Source: Actinomycetota bacterium
GTDB taxonomy: Bacteria; Actinomycetota; Acidimicrobiia; Acidimicrobiales; Iamiaceae
Assembly: GCA_016185275.1 (NCBI GenBank)
Contig: JACPNX010000044.1
Coordinates: 1 to 64,000 of the forward strand
Direction of reading: 5' to 3'
Length of the DNA: 64,000 nt
A program made the position numbers and the translations under genes. Below, piece by piece: positions 14,977-24,641 of this stretch. The notes under the pieces were generated by a model that saw only the letters and a program-made list of their open reading frames with translations, made no database searches and had not been told where the DNA came from. Each line of letters begins with the position of its first letter. Position 1 is the first letter of the stretch.

Positions 14977-15972
14977 GTGACCGACATCCACGCCATGGAG
15001 CTCGTCACCCGCAAGCGCCTGCTCCTCTACTCGGGCACGGCGCATCCGGACCTCACGAACGCCGTGGCGGCCGAGCTCGGCGTTCCCGTGGGCGAGCCGA
15101 ACATCCGCCGCTTCAGCGACGGCGAGCTGCACTGCCGCTACGGCGAATCGATCCGCGGCGCCGACGTGTTCATCGTCCAGTCCCACGCCGGGCCGGCCGT
15201 CAGCGACTCGATCATGGAGCAGCTGATCATGATCGACGCCGCCAAGCGGGCCTCGGCCAAGCGGATCACCGCCGTGTGCCCGTACTACGGCTACGCCCGC
15301 CAGGACCGCAAGGCCGAGGGCCGCGAGCCCATCACCGCCAAGCTCGTGGCCGACATGCTGTCGGCCGCGGGCGTCGATCGGGTGGTGTCGGTCGACCTGC
15401 ACACGGGGCAGATCCAGGGCTTCTTCGACGTCCCGGTCGACCACCTCACCGCCCTACCGATCCTCGTCGGCCACCTGCGGGCGAGCTGCACGATCGAGGA
15501 TCTCGTCATCGTGTCGCCCGACGCGGGCGGGGTGAAGGCGGCCAAGCGCATCGCCAACCACCTCGGGGCCGACCTCGCCTTCGTGAACAAGGAACGGCCG
15601 AAGGGCCAGCCCGACCGGGCGCTGGCGTCGAACGTGATCGGCGTGGTGGACGGCAAGCGCTGCGTCCTCGTCGACGACATCATCGGCACCGCCGGCACGA
15701 TCGTCGCCGCCGCCGATCTGCTGCTCGACTCGGGTGCCACCGAGGTGTGGGCCATGGCCACGCACGGGGTCCTCGCCGACCCGGCCATCGACCGGCTGAA
15801 GAACTCGGCCATCTCGCGCGTCGTGCTCACCGACACGCTGCCGTTGCCGCCGGAGAAGGCGATCGACAAGATCGAGGTCCTGTCCATCGCCCCGTTGATC
15901 GCCAACGCCATCCGGGCGGTCTTCGAGGACGAGTCGGTGAGCGAGATCTTCGGCGGCGAGAACCAGAAGTAG
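14977..15972 (+). CDS. prs: ribose-phosphate pyrophosphokinase
   Basis: Makes PRPP from ribose-5-phosphate and ATP for nucleotide, His, Trp and NAD synthesis. The family signature is present as VDLHTGQIQGFFDVPVDHL, the PRPP-binding loop is VLVDDIIGTAGT, and the flexible catalytic region reads NKERPKGQ. Length 331 aa is slightly over the usual 310-325 because of ~12 extra N-terminal residues; ATG at 14995 would remove six of them. It lies 24 bases after glmU, an order conserved in many bacteria that links UDP-sugar and PRPP supply. Confidence 0.97.
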   Translation: MTDIHAMELVTRKRLLLYSGTAHPDLTNAVAAELGVPVGEPNIRRFSDGELHCRYGESIRGADVFIVQSHAGPAVSDSIMEQLIMIDAAKRASAKRITAVCPYYGYARQDRKAEGREPITAKLVADMLSAAGVDRVVSVDLHTGQIQGFFDVPVDHLTALPILVGHLRASCTIEDLVIVSPDAGGVKAAKRIANHLGADLAFVNKERPKGQPDRALASNVIGVVDGKRCVLVDDIIGTAGTIVAAADLLLDSGATEVWAMATHGVLADPAIDRLKNSAISRVVLTDTLPLPPEKAIDKIEVLSIAPLIANAIRAVFEDESVSEIFGGENQK

Positions 15973-16076
15973 CGCCGGCGCTTCCGCCCCCCGGGCCGCC
16001 CGCCCGCCGCGCTTCCCCCACCGCTTCCCCCCACCGCTTCCCCCGGCGTCGGCACCGCGGCTGACCGCGCCCCCTG
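15973..16076 (+). repeat. CCGCTTCCCCC short tandem repeats after prs
   Basis: Pyrimidine-rich intergenic DNA with three tandem copies of CGCTTCCCC(C)CAC-like units at about 16009-16045. No gene is seen. It precedes the first palindrome of the DUF559 cassette. Confidence 0.6.
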
Positions 16077-16131
16077 CGGTTTCTTTGGGTCTTTGGCGAG
16101 CCCATGCCTCGCCAAAGACCCAAAGAACCCG
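16077..16131. repeat. palindromic element, copy 1 (left border of DUF559 cassette)
   Basis: Perfect 20-bp inverted repeat: TTCTTTGGGTCTTTGGCGAG (16081-16100), loop CCCATGC, complementary arm 16108-16127. After one mismatch, CGG/CCG extends the stem to 23 bp. It is AT-richer than its surroundings. The downstream copy at 17112-17160 matches it at 45 of 47 positions, including loop orientation, so the two are direct repeats of a palindrome. It may also stop transcription from prs, but there is no U-tract. Confidence 0.95.
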
Positions 16132-16164
16132 GAGGCAGGTCAGCCCCTCCCGGGCAGGAAGTCC

Positions 16165-17082
16165 ATGGACCACATCCACGCAATCCACGAGGTGGCGCGC
16201 CGCTTCGAGGGCCTCGTTCACCGCGGCGGCACCCGTGCTGAGGGCATCCCCGACGATGCCGTCGACCGCCTTCTGCGGCGCCAGATCCTTCTCGTCGTCC
16301 ACCCCGGTGTCCACCGGCTGGCATCGACGCCTCTGACCGGCCGGCTTCAGCTGCGAGCTGCGCTGCTCGCCGCGGGCCCGGACGCCACCGCATCCCACCG
16401 GTCCGCCTGGGCTCTCCATCGGGGGACATCCGACCTCGATGTGATCGAGATAGCGGTCACCAAGGACACGCACCCGCCGCTGCGCGGTGTGATCGTCCAC
16501 CGGACGACGTGGATGCCGCCCGGGCACCGGGCCGAGGTCGACGGGCTGGCGTGCACATCGCTCGAGCGGACGCTGGCCGACCTGGGCGCAGTGCTGCCGC
16601 AGCACCTCGTCGACGCGGCGGTGACCCGGGCCGTGATCGAGCGGCGCACGACGATCCGCCGGCTCTACCGGCTCGTGGACGAGCACGGCCGGCAGGGGCG
16701 GCGGGGGATCGGCAGCCTGCGTCGCTCGCTGGACCGGTGGCTGATGGGCGACAAGCCGCCCGACAGCGTGCTCGAGGTGATCTTCGCCCGGTTGCTCGAG
16801 CATTCGGGCATCGCCATGCCGACGTTCCAGCACGAGATCCGCGACGGAGCAGGTCGGTTGGTGGCGCGGGTCGACGCCGCCTGGGTGCGCCACAAGGTGA
16901 TCGCCGAGGTGGACGGGTTCGTCGCCCACGCGTCGCACGAGGCGTTCGAGCACGACCGGCGGCGGCAGAACGAGCTCGTGGCCCTCGAGTGGACCGTCCT
17001 GCGGTTCACGAGGAAGGACCTCCTCCAGCGTCGGGGCGAGACGCTGCGGACCATTGCCGCCGCCGTGGCGCGGGCGGCCTGA
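16165..17082 (+). CDS. AbiEi-like/DUF559 endonuclease-domain protein bracketed by palindromes
   Basis: A 305-residue protein. The N-terminal ~90 residues resemble the AbiEi-type winged-helix region of actinobacterial DUF559 proteins (RRQILLVVHPGVHRLA, then RLQLRAALLAAGPDATASH). The C-terminal ~100 residues are a DUF559 (Vsr-like, PD-(D/E)xK) nuclease domain: ARVDAAWVRHKVIAEVDGF with Glu248 and Asp250, then HEAFEHDRRRQNEL and LEWTVLRFTRKDLL. Start ATG 16165; upstream codons would run into the palindrome. Function of this family is unknown; DNA nicking is inferred from the fold. The gene sits alone between two near-identical hairpins, inserted in an otherwise conserved prs-rplY-pth series. Confidence 0.85.
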   Translation: MDHIHAIHEVARRFEGLVHRGGTRAEGIPDDAVDRLLRRQILLVVHPGVHRLASTPLTGRLQLRAALLAAGPDATASHRSAWALHRGTSDLDVIEIAVTKDTHPPLRGVIVHRTTWMPPGHRAEVDGLACTSLERTLADLGAVLPQHLVDAAVTRAVIERRTTIRRLYRLVDEHGRQGRRGIGSLRRSLDRWLMGDKPPDSVLEVIFARLLEHSGIAMPTFQHEIRDGAGRLVARVDAAWVRHKVIAEVDGFVAHASHEAFEHDRRRQNELVALEWTVLRFTRKDLLQRRGETLRTIAAAVARAA

Positions 17083-17111
17083 GCGCATCGCAACTCTCGC
17101 CCCTCCGCCCA

Positions 17112-17160
17112 CTTCTTTGGGTCTTTGGCGAGCTCATACCTCGCCAAAGACCCAAAGAAG
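17112..17160. repeat. palindromic element, copy 2 (right border of DUF559 cassette)
   Basis: Perfect 21-bp inverted repeat (17112-17132 and 17140-17160) with a 7-base loop CTCATAC. Arms are identical to copy 1; the loop differs by two transitions. Both copies are followed by CCCGG. It starts 29 bases after the DUF559 stop and lies 122 bases before rplY. Confidence 0.95.
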
Positions 17161-17217
17161 CCCGGGGGGGAGGGGCGCGAGGAGGGTTCGAGTGGGGGAC
17201 GGCGACGTGGGAGGTCC

Positions 17218-17223
17218 TACGAT
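17218..17223 (+). promoter_or_regulatory. -10-like hexamer TACGAT for rplY
   Basis: TACGAT about 60 bases upstream of the rplY start; this gene then has a leader with a Shine-Dalgarno AGGAG (17272-17276), unlike the leaderless candidates. Confidence 0.4.
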
Positions 17224-17282
17224 GGCGGGCCGCACAACCGAACCTTGCGCTCCGGCGCGATCTCCAGAGGTAGGAGCTTCCG

Positions 17283-17969
17283 ATGGCTGAGATCACCCTG
17301 CATGCCGAAACCGGCCGTCCCACCGGCTCCGCGCCGTCACGGCGGCTACGGGCCGAGGGCCGGGTGCCGGCCGTCGTGTACGGCCTCGGTACCGAGCCCG
17401 CATCGGTCAGCGTCGGCTGGCGGGATCTGCGCCATGTGCTGACCACCGAGGCCGGGCTGAACGCCCTCATCGACCTCGAGCTGGACGGGCAGCGCAAGCT
17501 GGCCATGGTCAAGGACCTCCAGCGCGACCCGATCCGAGGCACGGTCCGCCACGTCGACTTCCTCCTCATCAGCCGCGACGTCGAGGTCACGGTCGACGTG
17601 CCGATCGTGCTGCACGGGGAGGCCGAGCGGGTGCAGGCCTCGGGCGGCCTGGTCGACCAGGTCCTCCAGGCCCTGTCGGTGGCGGCGAAGCCGGCCGACA
17701 TCCCAACCGAGATCGCGGTCGACCTGGCCGGGCTCGACATCGGCCACGTGATCCGGGTCGGCGACCTGCCCCTGCCCGCGGGGGTGAGCACCACGGTCGA
17801 TCCGGACGAGGCGGTCGTGACCGCCCATGTCGCATCCAGCTCGGCCGAGCTCGACGCCATCGAGGCGTCCGATGCCGAGGCTGCCGGTGCCCAGGCCGGC
17901 GCGGAGGGCGAGGCCGCCGAGGGCTCCTCCGGCGGGGCCGGTGGCGGCGAGGGCGGCGGCGGGGCCTGA
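17283..17969 (+). CDS. rplY: 50S ribosomal protein L25/general stress protein Ctc
   Basis: Two-domain (TL5/Ctc-type) bL25 that binds 5S rRNA. The N-terminal L25 domain (about residues 1-92) has RRLRAEGRVPAVVYGLG and RDPIRGTVRHVDFLLI; the C-terminal TL5 domain runs to about 185 with LDIGHVIRVGDLPLPAGV. A Glu/Ala/Gly-rich tail follows (GAEGEAAEGSSGG). Start ATG 17283 has AGGAG six bases upstream. pth follows 23 bases later. The rplY-pth pair is nearly universal in Actinobacteria. Confidence 0.95.
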   Translation: MAEITLHAETGRPTGSAPSRRLRAEGRVPAVVYGLGTEPASVSVGWRDLRHVLTTEAGLNALIDLELDGQRKLAMVKDLQRDPIRGTVRHVDFLLISRDVEVTVDVPIVLHGEAERVQASGGLVDQVLQALSVAAKPADIPTEIAVDLAGLDIGHVIRVGDLPLPAGVSTTVDPDEAVVTAHVASSSAELDAIEASDAEAAGAQAGAEGEAAEGSSGGAGGGEGGGGA

Positions 17970-17992
17970 CCTCGCCGTTCGACGAGCCCCGC

Positions 17993-18616
17993 ATGGGTGT
18001 CTTCTCGCGTGGCGCCGAGCGTCGCGGAACGCCGGCAGACCTGCTCGTCGTGGGGCTCGGCAACCCCGAGGCGGAGTACCAGGGCACGCGCCACAACGTC
18101 GGCGTCGAGGTGGTGCAGCTCCTCGCCGACCGCCACGGCGGCCGGCTGCGCCGCACCGCCAAGGAGCACGCCTTGGCGGCCGAGGTCCACGTGGGCGCCC
18201 GCCGCATGGCGCTCGCGTTCCCGCAGACGTACTACAACGAGTCGGGCCGGTCGGTCGCCGCACTGGTGCGCCGGCACGGGGTGGACGACCCGCACCGCGT
18301 GGTCGTGGTGCACGACGAGCTGGACCTGCCGCCGGGGCGCCTCAAGGTGAAGCTCGGCGGCGGGTTGGCCGGCAACAACGGCCTCAAGTCGATCAAGGCC
18401 CATCTCGGCACCGACGACTTCGCGCGCATCCGCATCGGGGTCGGCAAGCCGCCGGGCCGCCAGCACGGCGCCGACCACGTCCTGCGCCGCCCGGGCAAGG
18501 CCGAGCGGGCCGAGCTCGACATCGTCGTGCGGGAGGCGGCCGACGCCGTCGAGCTGCTCCTCGCCGACGGCGTGGAGGCAGCCATGACCCGCTTCAACGG
18601 CACCGGCAAGGAGTAG
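17993..18616 (+). CDS. pth: peptidyl-tRNA hydrolase
   Basis: Recycles peptidyl-tRNA by cleaving the ester link between peptide and tRNA. Catalytic motifs: LVVGLGNPEAEYQGTRHNVG with the His of RHN, PQTYYNESGRSV, VVHDELDLPPG with the Asp, and GGLAGNNGLKSI with the Asn pair. Length 207 aa is typical; the first ~14 residues are an extension. It is probably cotranscribed with rplY. mfd begins 40 bases downstream behind its own -10-like element. Confidence 0.96.
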   Translation: MGVFSRGAERRGTPADLLVVGLGNPEAEYQGTRHNVGVEVVQLLADRHGGRLRRTAKEHALAAEVHVGARRMALAFPQTYYNESGRSVAALVRRHGVDDPHRVVVVHDELDLPPGRLKVKLGGGLAGNNGLKSIKAHLGTDDFARIRIGVGKPPGRQHGADHVLRRPGKAERAELDIVVREAADAVELLLADGVEAAMTRFNGTGKE

Positions 18617-18639
18617 CAGAGGTCCGCCGAAGCCGCCGG

Positions 18640-18645
18640 TAGCCT
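18640..18645 (+). promoter_or_regulatory. -10-like hexamer TAGCCT for mfd
   Basis: TAGCCT 11 bases upstream of the mfd ATG, with no Shine-Dalgarno sequence between. Confidence 0.4.
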
Positions 18646-18656
18646 GCGACCTTCAC

Positions 18657-21600
18657 ATGGCCGACGCCGCGACGACCGCACGCCACTCCAGCACGACCCC
18701 GCTCGGCGACCTGCCTGCGCTGCTGCGCGAGGAGCCCGGGCTCATGCAGGTGCGGGGTCGCTCGCGCGCGGTGCTGGCCGTGCCCGAGTCGGCTCGCGCG
18801 CTGGTGCTGGCCGGTCTGGCTCGCACCGGGAGCAGGCGGCCGCTGCTGGCCGCCGTGCCCACGACGGCCGACGCCGAGCGGCTCGCACACGACCTGGCCG
18901 CCTACCTCGGCGACGACGAGGTCGAGCTGTTCCCCGCCTGGGAGACGCTGCCCTTCGAGCGGGTCAGCCCGGGCGTCGACACGATGGGCCACCGGTTGCG
19001 GGTCCTGTGGCGGCTCCAGCGGGCCGAGCGTTGCCCGGCGGTGGTGGTGGCCTCCGTGCGGGCCACGATCCAGCGCCTGGGTCCGCACGTCGAGGAGGTC
19101 GAGCCGATCGTCGTCGAGCCGGGCGCGGTGCTCGACCCGACGCAGCTCGTCGAGCGCCTCGTCGCCGTCGGGTACCGCCGCGAGTACCAGGTGGAGCATC
19201 GGGGCGAGCTGGCCGTGCGCGGTTCGATCGTCGACGTGTTCCCGTCCACGGAGGACGTTCCCCGTCGCATCGACCTGTGGGGCGACGAGGTGGACCGCCT
19301 CACCGAGTTCTCGGTCAACGACCAGCGCTCGGCGGGCGACGTCGAGCGGGTCGAGATCTTCCCGTGCCGCGAGCTGCTGCCCACCGAGGAGGTCACCAAC
19401 CGGGCCGCCAAGCTGGTGGGCGACCAGCCCTGGGGCCGGGAGCAGTGGGAGCGCCTGGCCGAGGGCCTCACGTTCGACGGCATGGAGTCGTGGCTGCCGT
19501 GGCTCGTCGACGACGAGCGGACCGTGGTCGACCTCGTGCCCGCCGACGGGCTGGTCGTGCTCGTCGAGCCCCGCCGCATGCGCGACCGGGCCGCGGACCT
19601 CCTCGCCGAGGAGGCGGACCTGGCCACCCACCTGGCCCGGACCACGTGGGACGTCCCCGAGGGCACCGACGTGCCGTCGCTCCACCTCCCGTTCGACCGG
19701 CTCCTGAGCCACACGGCGGCGCCGGCGTGGACGGTCACGGTCACGCCCGAGGGACCCGACGTGGCCACCGTGCGCGCCACCGGCTGGAACCCCGTCGTGG
19801 GCGACGGCGCCGGCCTCGTCGACCAGGCCAAGGCGCTCCTGCGCGACTGCTACCGGCTCGTGGTCACCGCCGACGGCGAGGGGTCGGCCGCCCGGCTCGC
19901 GGCGCTCCTGCGCGACAACGGGATCGAGCCCGAGATGCGCGTCCGCCCCCTCGAGCGGGGGTGCATCGTGCCCGGGGTCAAGCTCGCCGTGCTCAGCGAG
20001 TCGGACCTGACCGGCCGGCGCCGCTCGCACCGCGCCCCCCGTCCCCGCGCCCGGACCGATGCCGCCGGGTTCTTCGACGACCTCAAGGTCGGTGACCACG
20101 TCGTGCACCACCAGCACGGCGTGGCCCGCTACGGCGGCATGGTCAAGCGCTCCATCGGCGGCGTCGAGCGCGACTACCTGATGCTCGACTACAAGGGCGG
20201 CGACAAGCTCTACGTCCCCTCCGACCAGATCGACGCCGTCCGCCACTACACCGGCGGCGAGTCGCCCGCACTGAACCGGCTCGGCGGCAGCGACTTCGCC
20301 CGCACCAAGGCGAAGGTGAAGGCCGAGGTCCGCCACGTCGCCCAGGAGCTCGTGGTCCTGTACCAGACGCGCCGCGCCACGCCGGGCCACGCCTTCCCCG
20401 AGGACACACCGTGGCAGCACGAGCTCGAGGTCGCCTTCCCCTACCGGGAGACGCCCGACCAGCTCAAGGCCATCGACGACGTGAAGGCCGACATGGAGTC
20501 GAGCGTCCCGATGGACCGGCTCGTGTGCGGCGACGTGGGGTTCGGCAAGACGGAGGTGGCCATCCGGGCCGCGTTCAAGGCGATGCAGGACGGCAAGCAG
20601 GTCGCCGTGCTGGTGCCCACCACGCTGCTCGCCCAGCAGCACTACGCCACGTTCGGCGACCGCTTCGCGGGTTACCCCGTCCGGGTCGAGGTGCTCTCGC
20701 GGTTCCTCACGGTCCAGCAGGCCAAGCGGGTGCTCGAAGGCGTGCGCATCGGCGACGTGGACCTCGTGATCGGCACCCACCGGCTCTTGAGCGCCGACGT
20801 CCAGTTCAAGGACCTCGGGTTGCTCGTGGTCGACGAGGAGCAGCGCTTCGGCGTCAGCCACAAGGAGCAGATCAAGGCGCTCCAGACCGAGGTCGACGTG
20901 CTGACGCTGACGGCCACCCCCATCCCGCGCACGCTCGAGATGAGCCTCACGGGCATACGCGACCTCACGATCCTCAACACGCCGCCGGTGGACCGCCAGC
21001 CGATCCTCACCTACGTCGGCGAGTACGACGAGCGGGCGGTGGCCGAGGCCGTCCGGCGCGAGCTGCTCCGCGAGGGCCAGGTGTTCTTCGTGCACAACCG
21101 CGTCCGCGACATCGAGGACACGGCCCGGGCCCTGCGCGAGCTCGTGCCCGAGGCGCGCGTCGCCGTCGCGCACGGGCAGATGGACGAGGGCACGCTCGAA
21201 AAGGTCGTCTACGACTTCTGGCAGGGCGAGTTCGACGTGCTCGTGTGCACGACGATCATCGAGTCGGGCATCGACATGCCGACCGTCAACACGCTCGTCG
21301 TCGACCGTGCCGACCTGCTCGGGCTCGGCCAGCTCCACCAGCTGCGCGGCCGGGTCGGGCGGGCCGGTTCGCGGGCGTACGCCTACCTGTTCCACCCCGC
21401 CGACGTCGCCCTCTCGGAGGAGGCCTATGAGCGGCTCAAGACCATCGGCGAGGCCACCGAGCTCGGCTCGGGCTTCAAGATCGCCATGCGCGACCTCGAG
21501 ATCCGCGGCGCGGGCACGCTGCTCGGCACCGGCCAGTCGGGTCACATCGCCGCGGTGGGCTACGACCTGTACTGCCAGATGGTGAACGAGGCGGTCGCCG

Positions 21601-22079
21601 AGCTGAAGGGAGAGGCTCCCAAGGAGCCGGCCGAGATCAAGCTCGACCTGCCGCTCGACGCCAACCTGCCGCCCGACTACGTCGCCCGTGAGGACCTGCG
21701 CCTCGAGGCCTACCGCCGGCTGGCCGCGGTCACCACCGAGCAGGAGGTGGTCGACATCAGGGCGGAATGGGAGGACCGCTACGGCCCGGTGCCCGAGCCC
21801 GCGGCCCGGCTGCTCGACGTGGCGAGGTTGCGGGCGGAGTGCTCGCGCCTCGGCGTGCGCGAACTCAACGTCACCAAGGGCCCCGCGTTCGGCGGCCCGG
21901 CGCACACGGCCAGGATCTCGCCGCTCGAGCTGCGCACGAGCCAGCAGATGCGCCTCGGCCGCCTCTTCAAGGGGGCCGTGTACAAGGCCGAGCAGCGCCT
22001 CGTCGTGCTGCCCGTGCCCAAGACGCCCGACCTGGCCGGCACGCTGGTCGACCTGCTCGGCCAGCTGGTCCCCGCGTAA
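18657..22079 (+). CDS. mfd: transcription-repair coupling factor
   Basis: Superfamily 2 translocase that pushes stalled RNA polymerase off lesions and recruits UvrA. Length 1140 aa is normal. The N-terminal UvrB-like region has [15 protein letters not shown]; the RNA-polymerase-interacting domain has [22 protein letters not shown]. The motor carries Walker A GDVGFGKT at residues 625-632, DEEQ at 726-729, [13 protein letters not shown], and the RecG-like motif VI region [19 protein letters not shown]. The C-terminal TRCF domain has [20 protein letters not shown] rich antisense frame exists opposite it and is a codon-bias shadow. Confidence 0.97.
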   Translation: MADAATTARHSSTTPLGDLPALLREEPGLMQVRGRSRAVLAVPESARALVLAGLARTGSRRPLLAAVPTTADAERLAHDLAAYLGDDEVELFPAWETLPFERVSPGVDTMGHRLRVLWRLQRAERCPAVVVASVRATIQRLGPHVEEVEPIVVEPGAVLDPTQLVERLVAVGYRREYQVEHRGELAVRGSIVDVFPSTEDVPRRIDLWGDEVDRLTEFSVNDQRSAGDVERVEIFPCRELLPTEEVTNRAAKLVGDQPWGREQWERLAEGLTFDGMESWLPWLVDDERTVVDLVPADGLVVLVEPRRMRDRAADLLAEEADLATHLARTTWDVPEGTDVPSLHLPFDRLLSHTAAPAWTVTVTPEGPDVATVRATGWNPVVGDGAGLVDQAKALLRDCYRLVVTADGEGSAARLAALLRDNGIEPEMRVRPLERGCIVPGVKLAVLSESDLTGRRRSHRAPRPRARTDAAGFFDDLKVGDHVVHHQHGVARYGGMVKRSIGGVERDYLMLDYKGGDKLYVPSDQIDAVRHYTGGESPALNRLGGSDFARTKAKVKAEVRHVAQELVVLYQTRRATPGHAFPEDTPWQHELEVAFPYRETPDQLKAIDDVKADMESSVPMDRLVCGDVGFGKTEVAIRAAFKAMQDGKQVAVLVPTTLLAQQHYATFGDRFAGYPVRVEVLSRFLTVQQAKRVLEGVRIGDVDLVIGTHRLLSADVQFKDLGLLVVDEEQRFGVSHKEQIKALQTEVDVLTLTATPIPRTLEMSLTGIRDLTILNTPPVDRQPILTYVGEYDERAVAEAVRRELLREGQVFFVHNRVRDIEDTARALRELVPEARVAVAHGQMDEGTLEKVVYDFWQGEFDVLVCTTIIESGIDMPTVNTLVVDRADLLGLGQLHQLRGRVGRAGSRAYAYLFHPADVALSEEAYERLKTIGEATELGSGFKIAMRDLEIRGAGTLLGTGQSGHIAAVGYDLYCQMVNEAVAELKGEAPKEPAEIKLDLPLDANLPPDYVAREDLRLEAYRRLAAVTTEQEVVDIRAEWEDRYGPVPEPAARLLDVARLRAECSRLGVRELNVTKGPAFGGPAHTARISPLELRTSQQMRLGRLFKGAVYKAEQRLVVLPVPKTPDLAGTLVDLLGQLVPA

Positions 22080-22090
22080 CCTCGGCCGCC

Positions 22091-23218
22091 GTGACGTCCT
22101 CCCCCCTGGCCGCCCTGGCCCGCCCGACCGCACCCGCCGCATCGACGGCACCGGCAGCACCGGCCCGTCGCACCGTCGTCCCGCTGGTCGTCCTCGGCGC
22201 GGTGCTCGGGGCGGTGCTCGCCACCTCCGGCTGCGGCATCGCCGGCCGCCCGCCCGCCGCGGAGATCTCGGGCCGCCGGGTGTCGGTGGACGACGTGCTG
22301 GCCGACCTGAGGTCCGAGGCCAAGTTCGGCCAGCCCGCGGTGACCCAAGCCGGCGACAACCCGCTGTCCGCGCCCGCGGGCAACGGGGACGGCACCTACA
22401 CCACGAAGGCGGCCGCGGCGGCGCTGTCGAACCGCATCCGCTACGTGCTCTACGCGGTCGAGCTCGACCGGCAGCGCAGCGGTGTCACCTCCGCCGACCG
22501 CGCCGCGGCCCGCAACCAGATGTGCTCGACGCAGACGTCGGCCCCGCAGTCGTCCGGCTCGTCGTGCGACGCCCTCAAGGCCTACGACCGCCGGTACCGC
22601 GACTACCAACTCGATCTGCAGGCCCGCGGGAACGCGCTGACGCGCACCATCGCCGGCACGGTGTACGACCGGCTGAAGCGCGCATCGTCGCCGTCGTTGC
22701 GCCAGCTGTGCCTCTCGGTGGTCCAGGTCGCCGACGCCTCGGTCTCCCGGCAGCTGGCCGCGGCGGTGAACGACAAGGGAACGTCGTTCGACGCGGCCCG
22801 GGCCACGCTCACCACCCAGCAGGTGAGCAGCCCGCAGAACGGTTGCTACTTCAACGCCGAGCTGCCGACCGCAGTGCGCAACGGCCGCGCTGGCCGGGTC
22901 GTGGAGTACGACAACCAGAGCCAGTTCTTCGTCGTGTTCGTCCAGGGTGCTCGCACCGCGCCGCGCCGCGCGCTCGCCGCGCAGATCGCCCAGACGACCG
23001 ACCCGGTCCTCCAGCGCGAGTTCAACCGGGTGCTCGACCAGCGCATCCGCGGGTTGCGCGTGCAGGTGAACCCCCGCTACGGCCGCTGGGACAGCCGGAC
23101 GTTGCGGGTCATCCCGCCCTCGTCGCCGAAGGGCATGGGCTCGAGCAGCTCGACGGGCTCGGCACCGTCCAGTCCGTCCAGTCCGTCCAGCCCGTCGAGC
23201 ACCCCCGGGGGCTCCTGA
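22091..23218 (+). CDS. SurA-N-like lipoprotein (possible chaperone)
   Basis: Exported lipoprotein with a hydrophobic segment (VVPLVVLGAVLGAVLA) and lipobox LATSGC, Cys48 being the lipidation site. The mature part starts with a short SurA_N-like stretch (AAEISGRRVSVDDVLADL) and is otherwise helical; I see no convincing rotamase domain. The C-terminus ends in a Ser/Pro repeat (SSPSSPSSPSS). It begins at GTG 22091, 12 bases after mfd, and mazG starts 5 bases after it. A lipoprotein gene also lies in this interval in mycobacteria (lpqU, on the other side of mazG), but the sequences do not appear related. Confidence 0.75.
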   Translation: MTSSPLAALARPTAPAASTAPAAPARRTVVPLVVLGAVLGAVLATSGCGIAGRPPAAEISGRRVSVDDVLADLRSEAKFGQPAVTQAGDNPLSAPAGNGDGTYTTKAAAAALSNRIRYVLYAVELDRQRSGVTSADRAAARNQMCSTQTSAPQSSGSSCDALKAYDRRYRDYQLDLQARGNALTRTIAGTVYDRLKRASSPSLRQLCLSVVQVADASVSRQLAAAVNDKGTSFDAARATLTTQQVSSPQNGCYFNAELPTAVRNGRAGRVVEYDNQSQFFVVFVQGARTAPRRALAAQIAQTTDPVLQREFNRVLDQRIRGLRVQVNPRYGRWDSRTLRVIPPSSPKGMGSSSSTGSAPSSPSSPSSPSSTPGGS

Positions 23219-23222
23219 GCCC

Positions 23223-24626
23223 GTGGCGGCGCGGCCCCGGGTCGTCGTGGTCGGGCTCGGCCCGGCCGGACCCGACCTGCTGACGGCCGGAACCCGCGGC
23301 GCCATCGGACGGGTGGCCGAGCGGCGGCTGCGCACGACCCGCCACCCGGCGGCCTCGGTGCTCGAGGGAGCGCCGTCCTACGACGGCGTCTACGAGTCGG
23401 AGGCCACGTTCGCCGGCGTCTACGCCCGCATCGCCGATCTCCTCGCCGCCGACGCGGCGCGCCACGGCGAGGTCCTCTACGCGGTGCCCGGCTCGCCGCG
23501 GGTCCTCGAGCGTTCGGTCGACCACCTCGTCGCCGACGACCGCGTCGACGTGGAGGTGCTGCCCGCGCTGAGCTTCCTCGACCTCGCCTGGGTGCGCCTG
23601 GGCGTCGATCCGCTGGACGAGGGCGTGCGCCTGGTCGACGGTCACCGGTTCGCCGAGCGGGCCGCCGGCCAGCGGGGCCCGCTGCTCGTGGCCCACTGCC
23701 ACAACCGTCGGGTGCTGTCGGACGTGAAGCTCGCGGTCGACGATCCGCCGAGCACTCCGGTGGTCGTGCTGCAACGCCTCGGCGGCCCCGGCGAGGCCGT
23801 GTTCGAGGTGCCATGGCCGGAGCTCGACCGCAGCTTCGAGCCCGACCACCTCACGTCGCTGTACGTGCCCGAGCTGGCGGCGCCCGTCGCGGCCGAGGTG
23901 GAGCGCTTCGCCGACCTCGTCGCCACGCTGCGGCGCGAGTGCCCGTGGGACCGGGAGCAGACCCACCAGTCGCTCACCCGGCACCTCCTCGAGGAGGCCT
24001 ACGAGGTGCTCGAGGCCATCGACGCCCTCGACCCCGCGGCGGCCGGGAGCGGCGGCATCGATCCCGCCGACGAGCACCTCGAGGAGGAGCTGGGCGACCT
24101 GCTCTTCCAGGTCGTCTTCCATGCCACCCTGGCCCGCGAGCGCGGTGCGTTCGACCTCGCCGGCGTGGCCCGCGGCATCCACGCCAAGCTCCACGCCCGC
24201 CACCCGCACGTCTTCGGCGGCGCGGCGGCGTCGACGGCGGACGAGCTGGCGCGGGACTGGGAGGAGCGCAAGCGCCTCGAGAAGGGGCGCCAGTCGGTGA
24301 TGGACGGGATCCCATCGGCCCTGCCGTCGCTGCTCTACGCGCTCCAGGTCGTGCGCAAGGCCCGGTCGGTGCCCGGCGCCGGCTGGCGCGGGGACGGCGG
24401 GGTGCCGCTCGACGGTGTCACGGACGCCGCGGCCGGCGGCGGCGGCCGGACCGGCGGCGACGTCGGTGGGGGCGGCCGGGACGTCGGTCGGCGGCTGCTG
24501 GCGCTGGTGGCCGAGGCGGACGCGCTCGGCGTCGACCCCGAGGCGGCCCTGCGGCGGGCCGCGGCGCGTGTGCGCGACGAGGTCCGCGCCGCCGAGGTCG
24601 CGGCCCGCGAACCCGCCGGCTCCTGA
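23223..24626 (+). CDS. mazG: MazG nucleotide pyrophosphohydrolase with N-terminal methylase-like domain
   Basis: House-cleaning NTP pyrophosphohydrolase. Residues 1-215 resemble the tetrapyrrole methylase domain of YabN-type proteins (VVVVGLGPAGPDLLTAG, YAVPGSPRVLERSV). The MazG domain follows: LRRECPWDREQTHQSLTRHL, EEAYEVLEAID, EEELGDLLFQVVFHA (ExxE-12-28-ExxD type metal site) and KLHARHPHVFGG. The C-terminal ~80 residues include a glycine-rich linker (GGGGRTGGDVGGGG). Start GTG 23223. The mfd-lipoprotein-mazG unit is followed by a convergent transporter, which separates it from eno. Confidence 0.93.
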   Translation: MAARPRVVVVGLGPAGPDLLTAGTRGAIGRVAERRLRTTRHPAASVLEGAPSYDGVYESEATFAGVYARIADLLAADAARHGEVLYAVPGSPRVLERSVDHLVADDRVDVEVLPALSFLDLAWVRLGVDPLDEGVRLVDGHRFAERAAGQRGPLLVAHCHNRRVLSDVKLAVDDPPSTPVVVLQRLGGPGEAVFEVPWPELDRSFEPDHLTSLYVPELAAPVAAEVERFADLVATLRRECPWDREQTHQSLTRHLLEEAYEVLEAIDALDPAAAGSGGIDPADEHLEEELGDLLFQVVFHATLARERGAFDLAGVARGIHAKLHARHPHVFGGAAASTADELARDWEERKRLEKGRQSVMDGIPSALPSLLYALQVVRKARSVPGAGWRGDGGVPLDGVTDAAAGGGGRTGGDVGGGGRDVGRRLLALVAEADALGVDPEAALRRAAARVRDEVRAAEVAAREPAGS

Positions 24627-24641
24627 CCCGGCGACCGGCTC

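Noticed and set aside
16081-17160. The two palindromes as ordinary intrinsic terminators only
   Set aside because: No U-tract follows either stem, and two unrelated terminators would not share 45 of 47 bases including the loop. A secondary terminator role is not excluded.
18594-22160. 1188-codon minus-strand frame opposite mfd
   Set aside because: Composition is typical of antisense to a GC-rich gene; Mfd motifs on the plus strand are complete.
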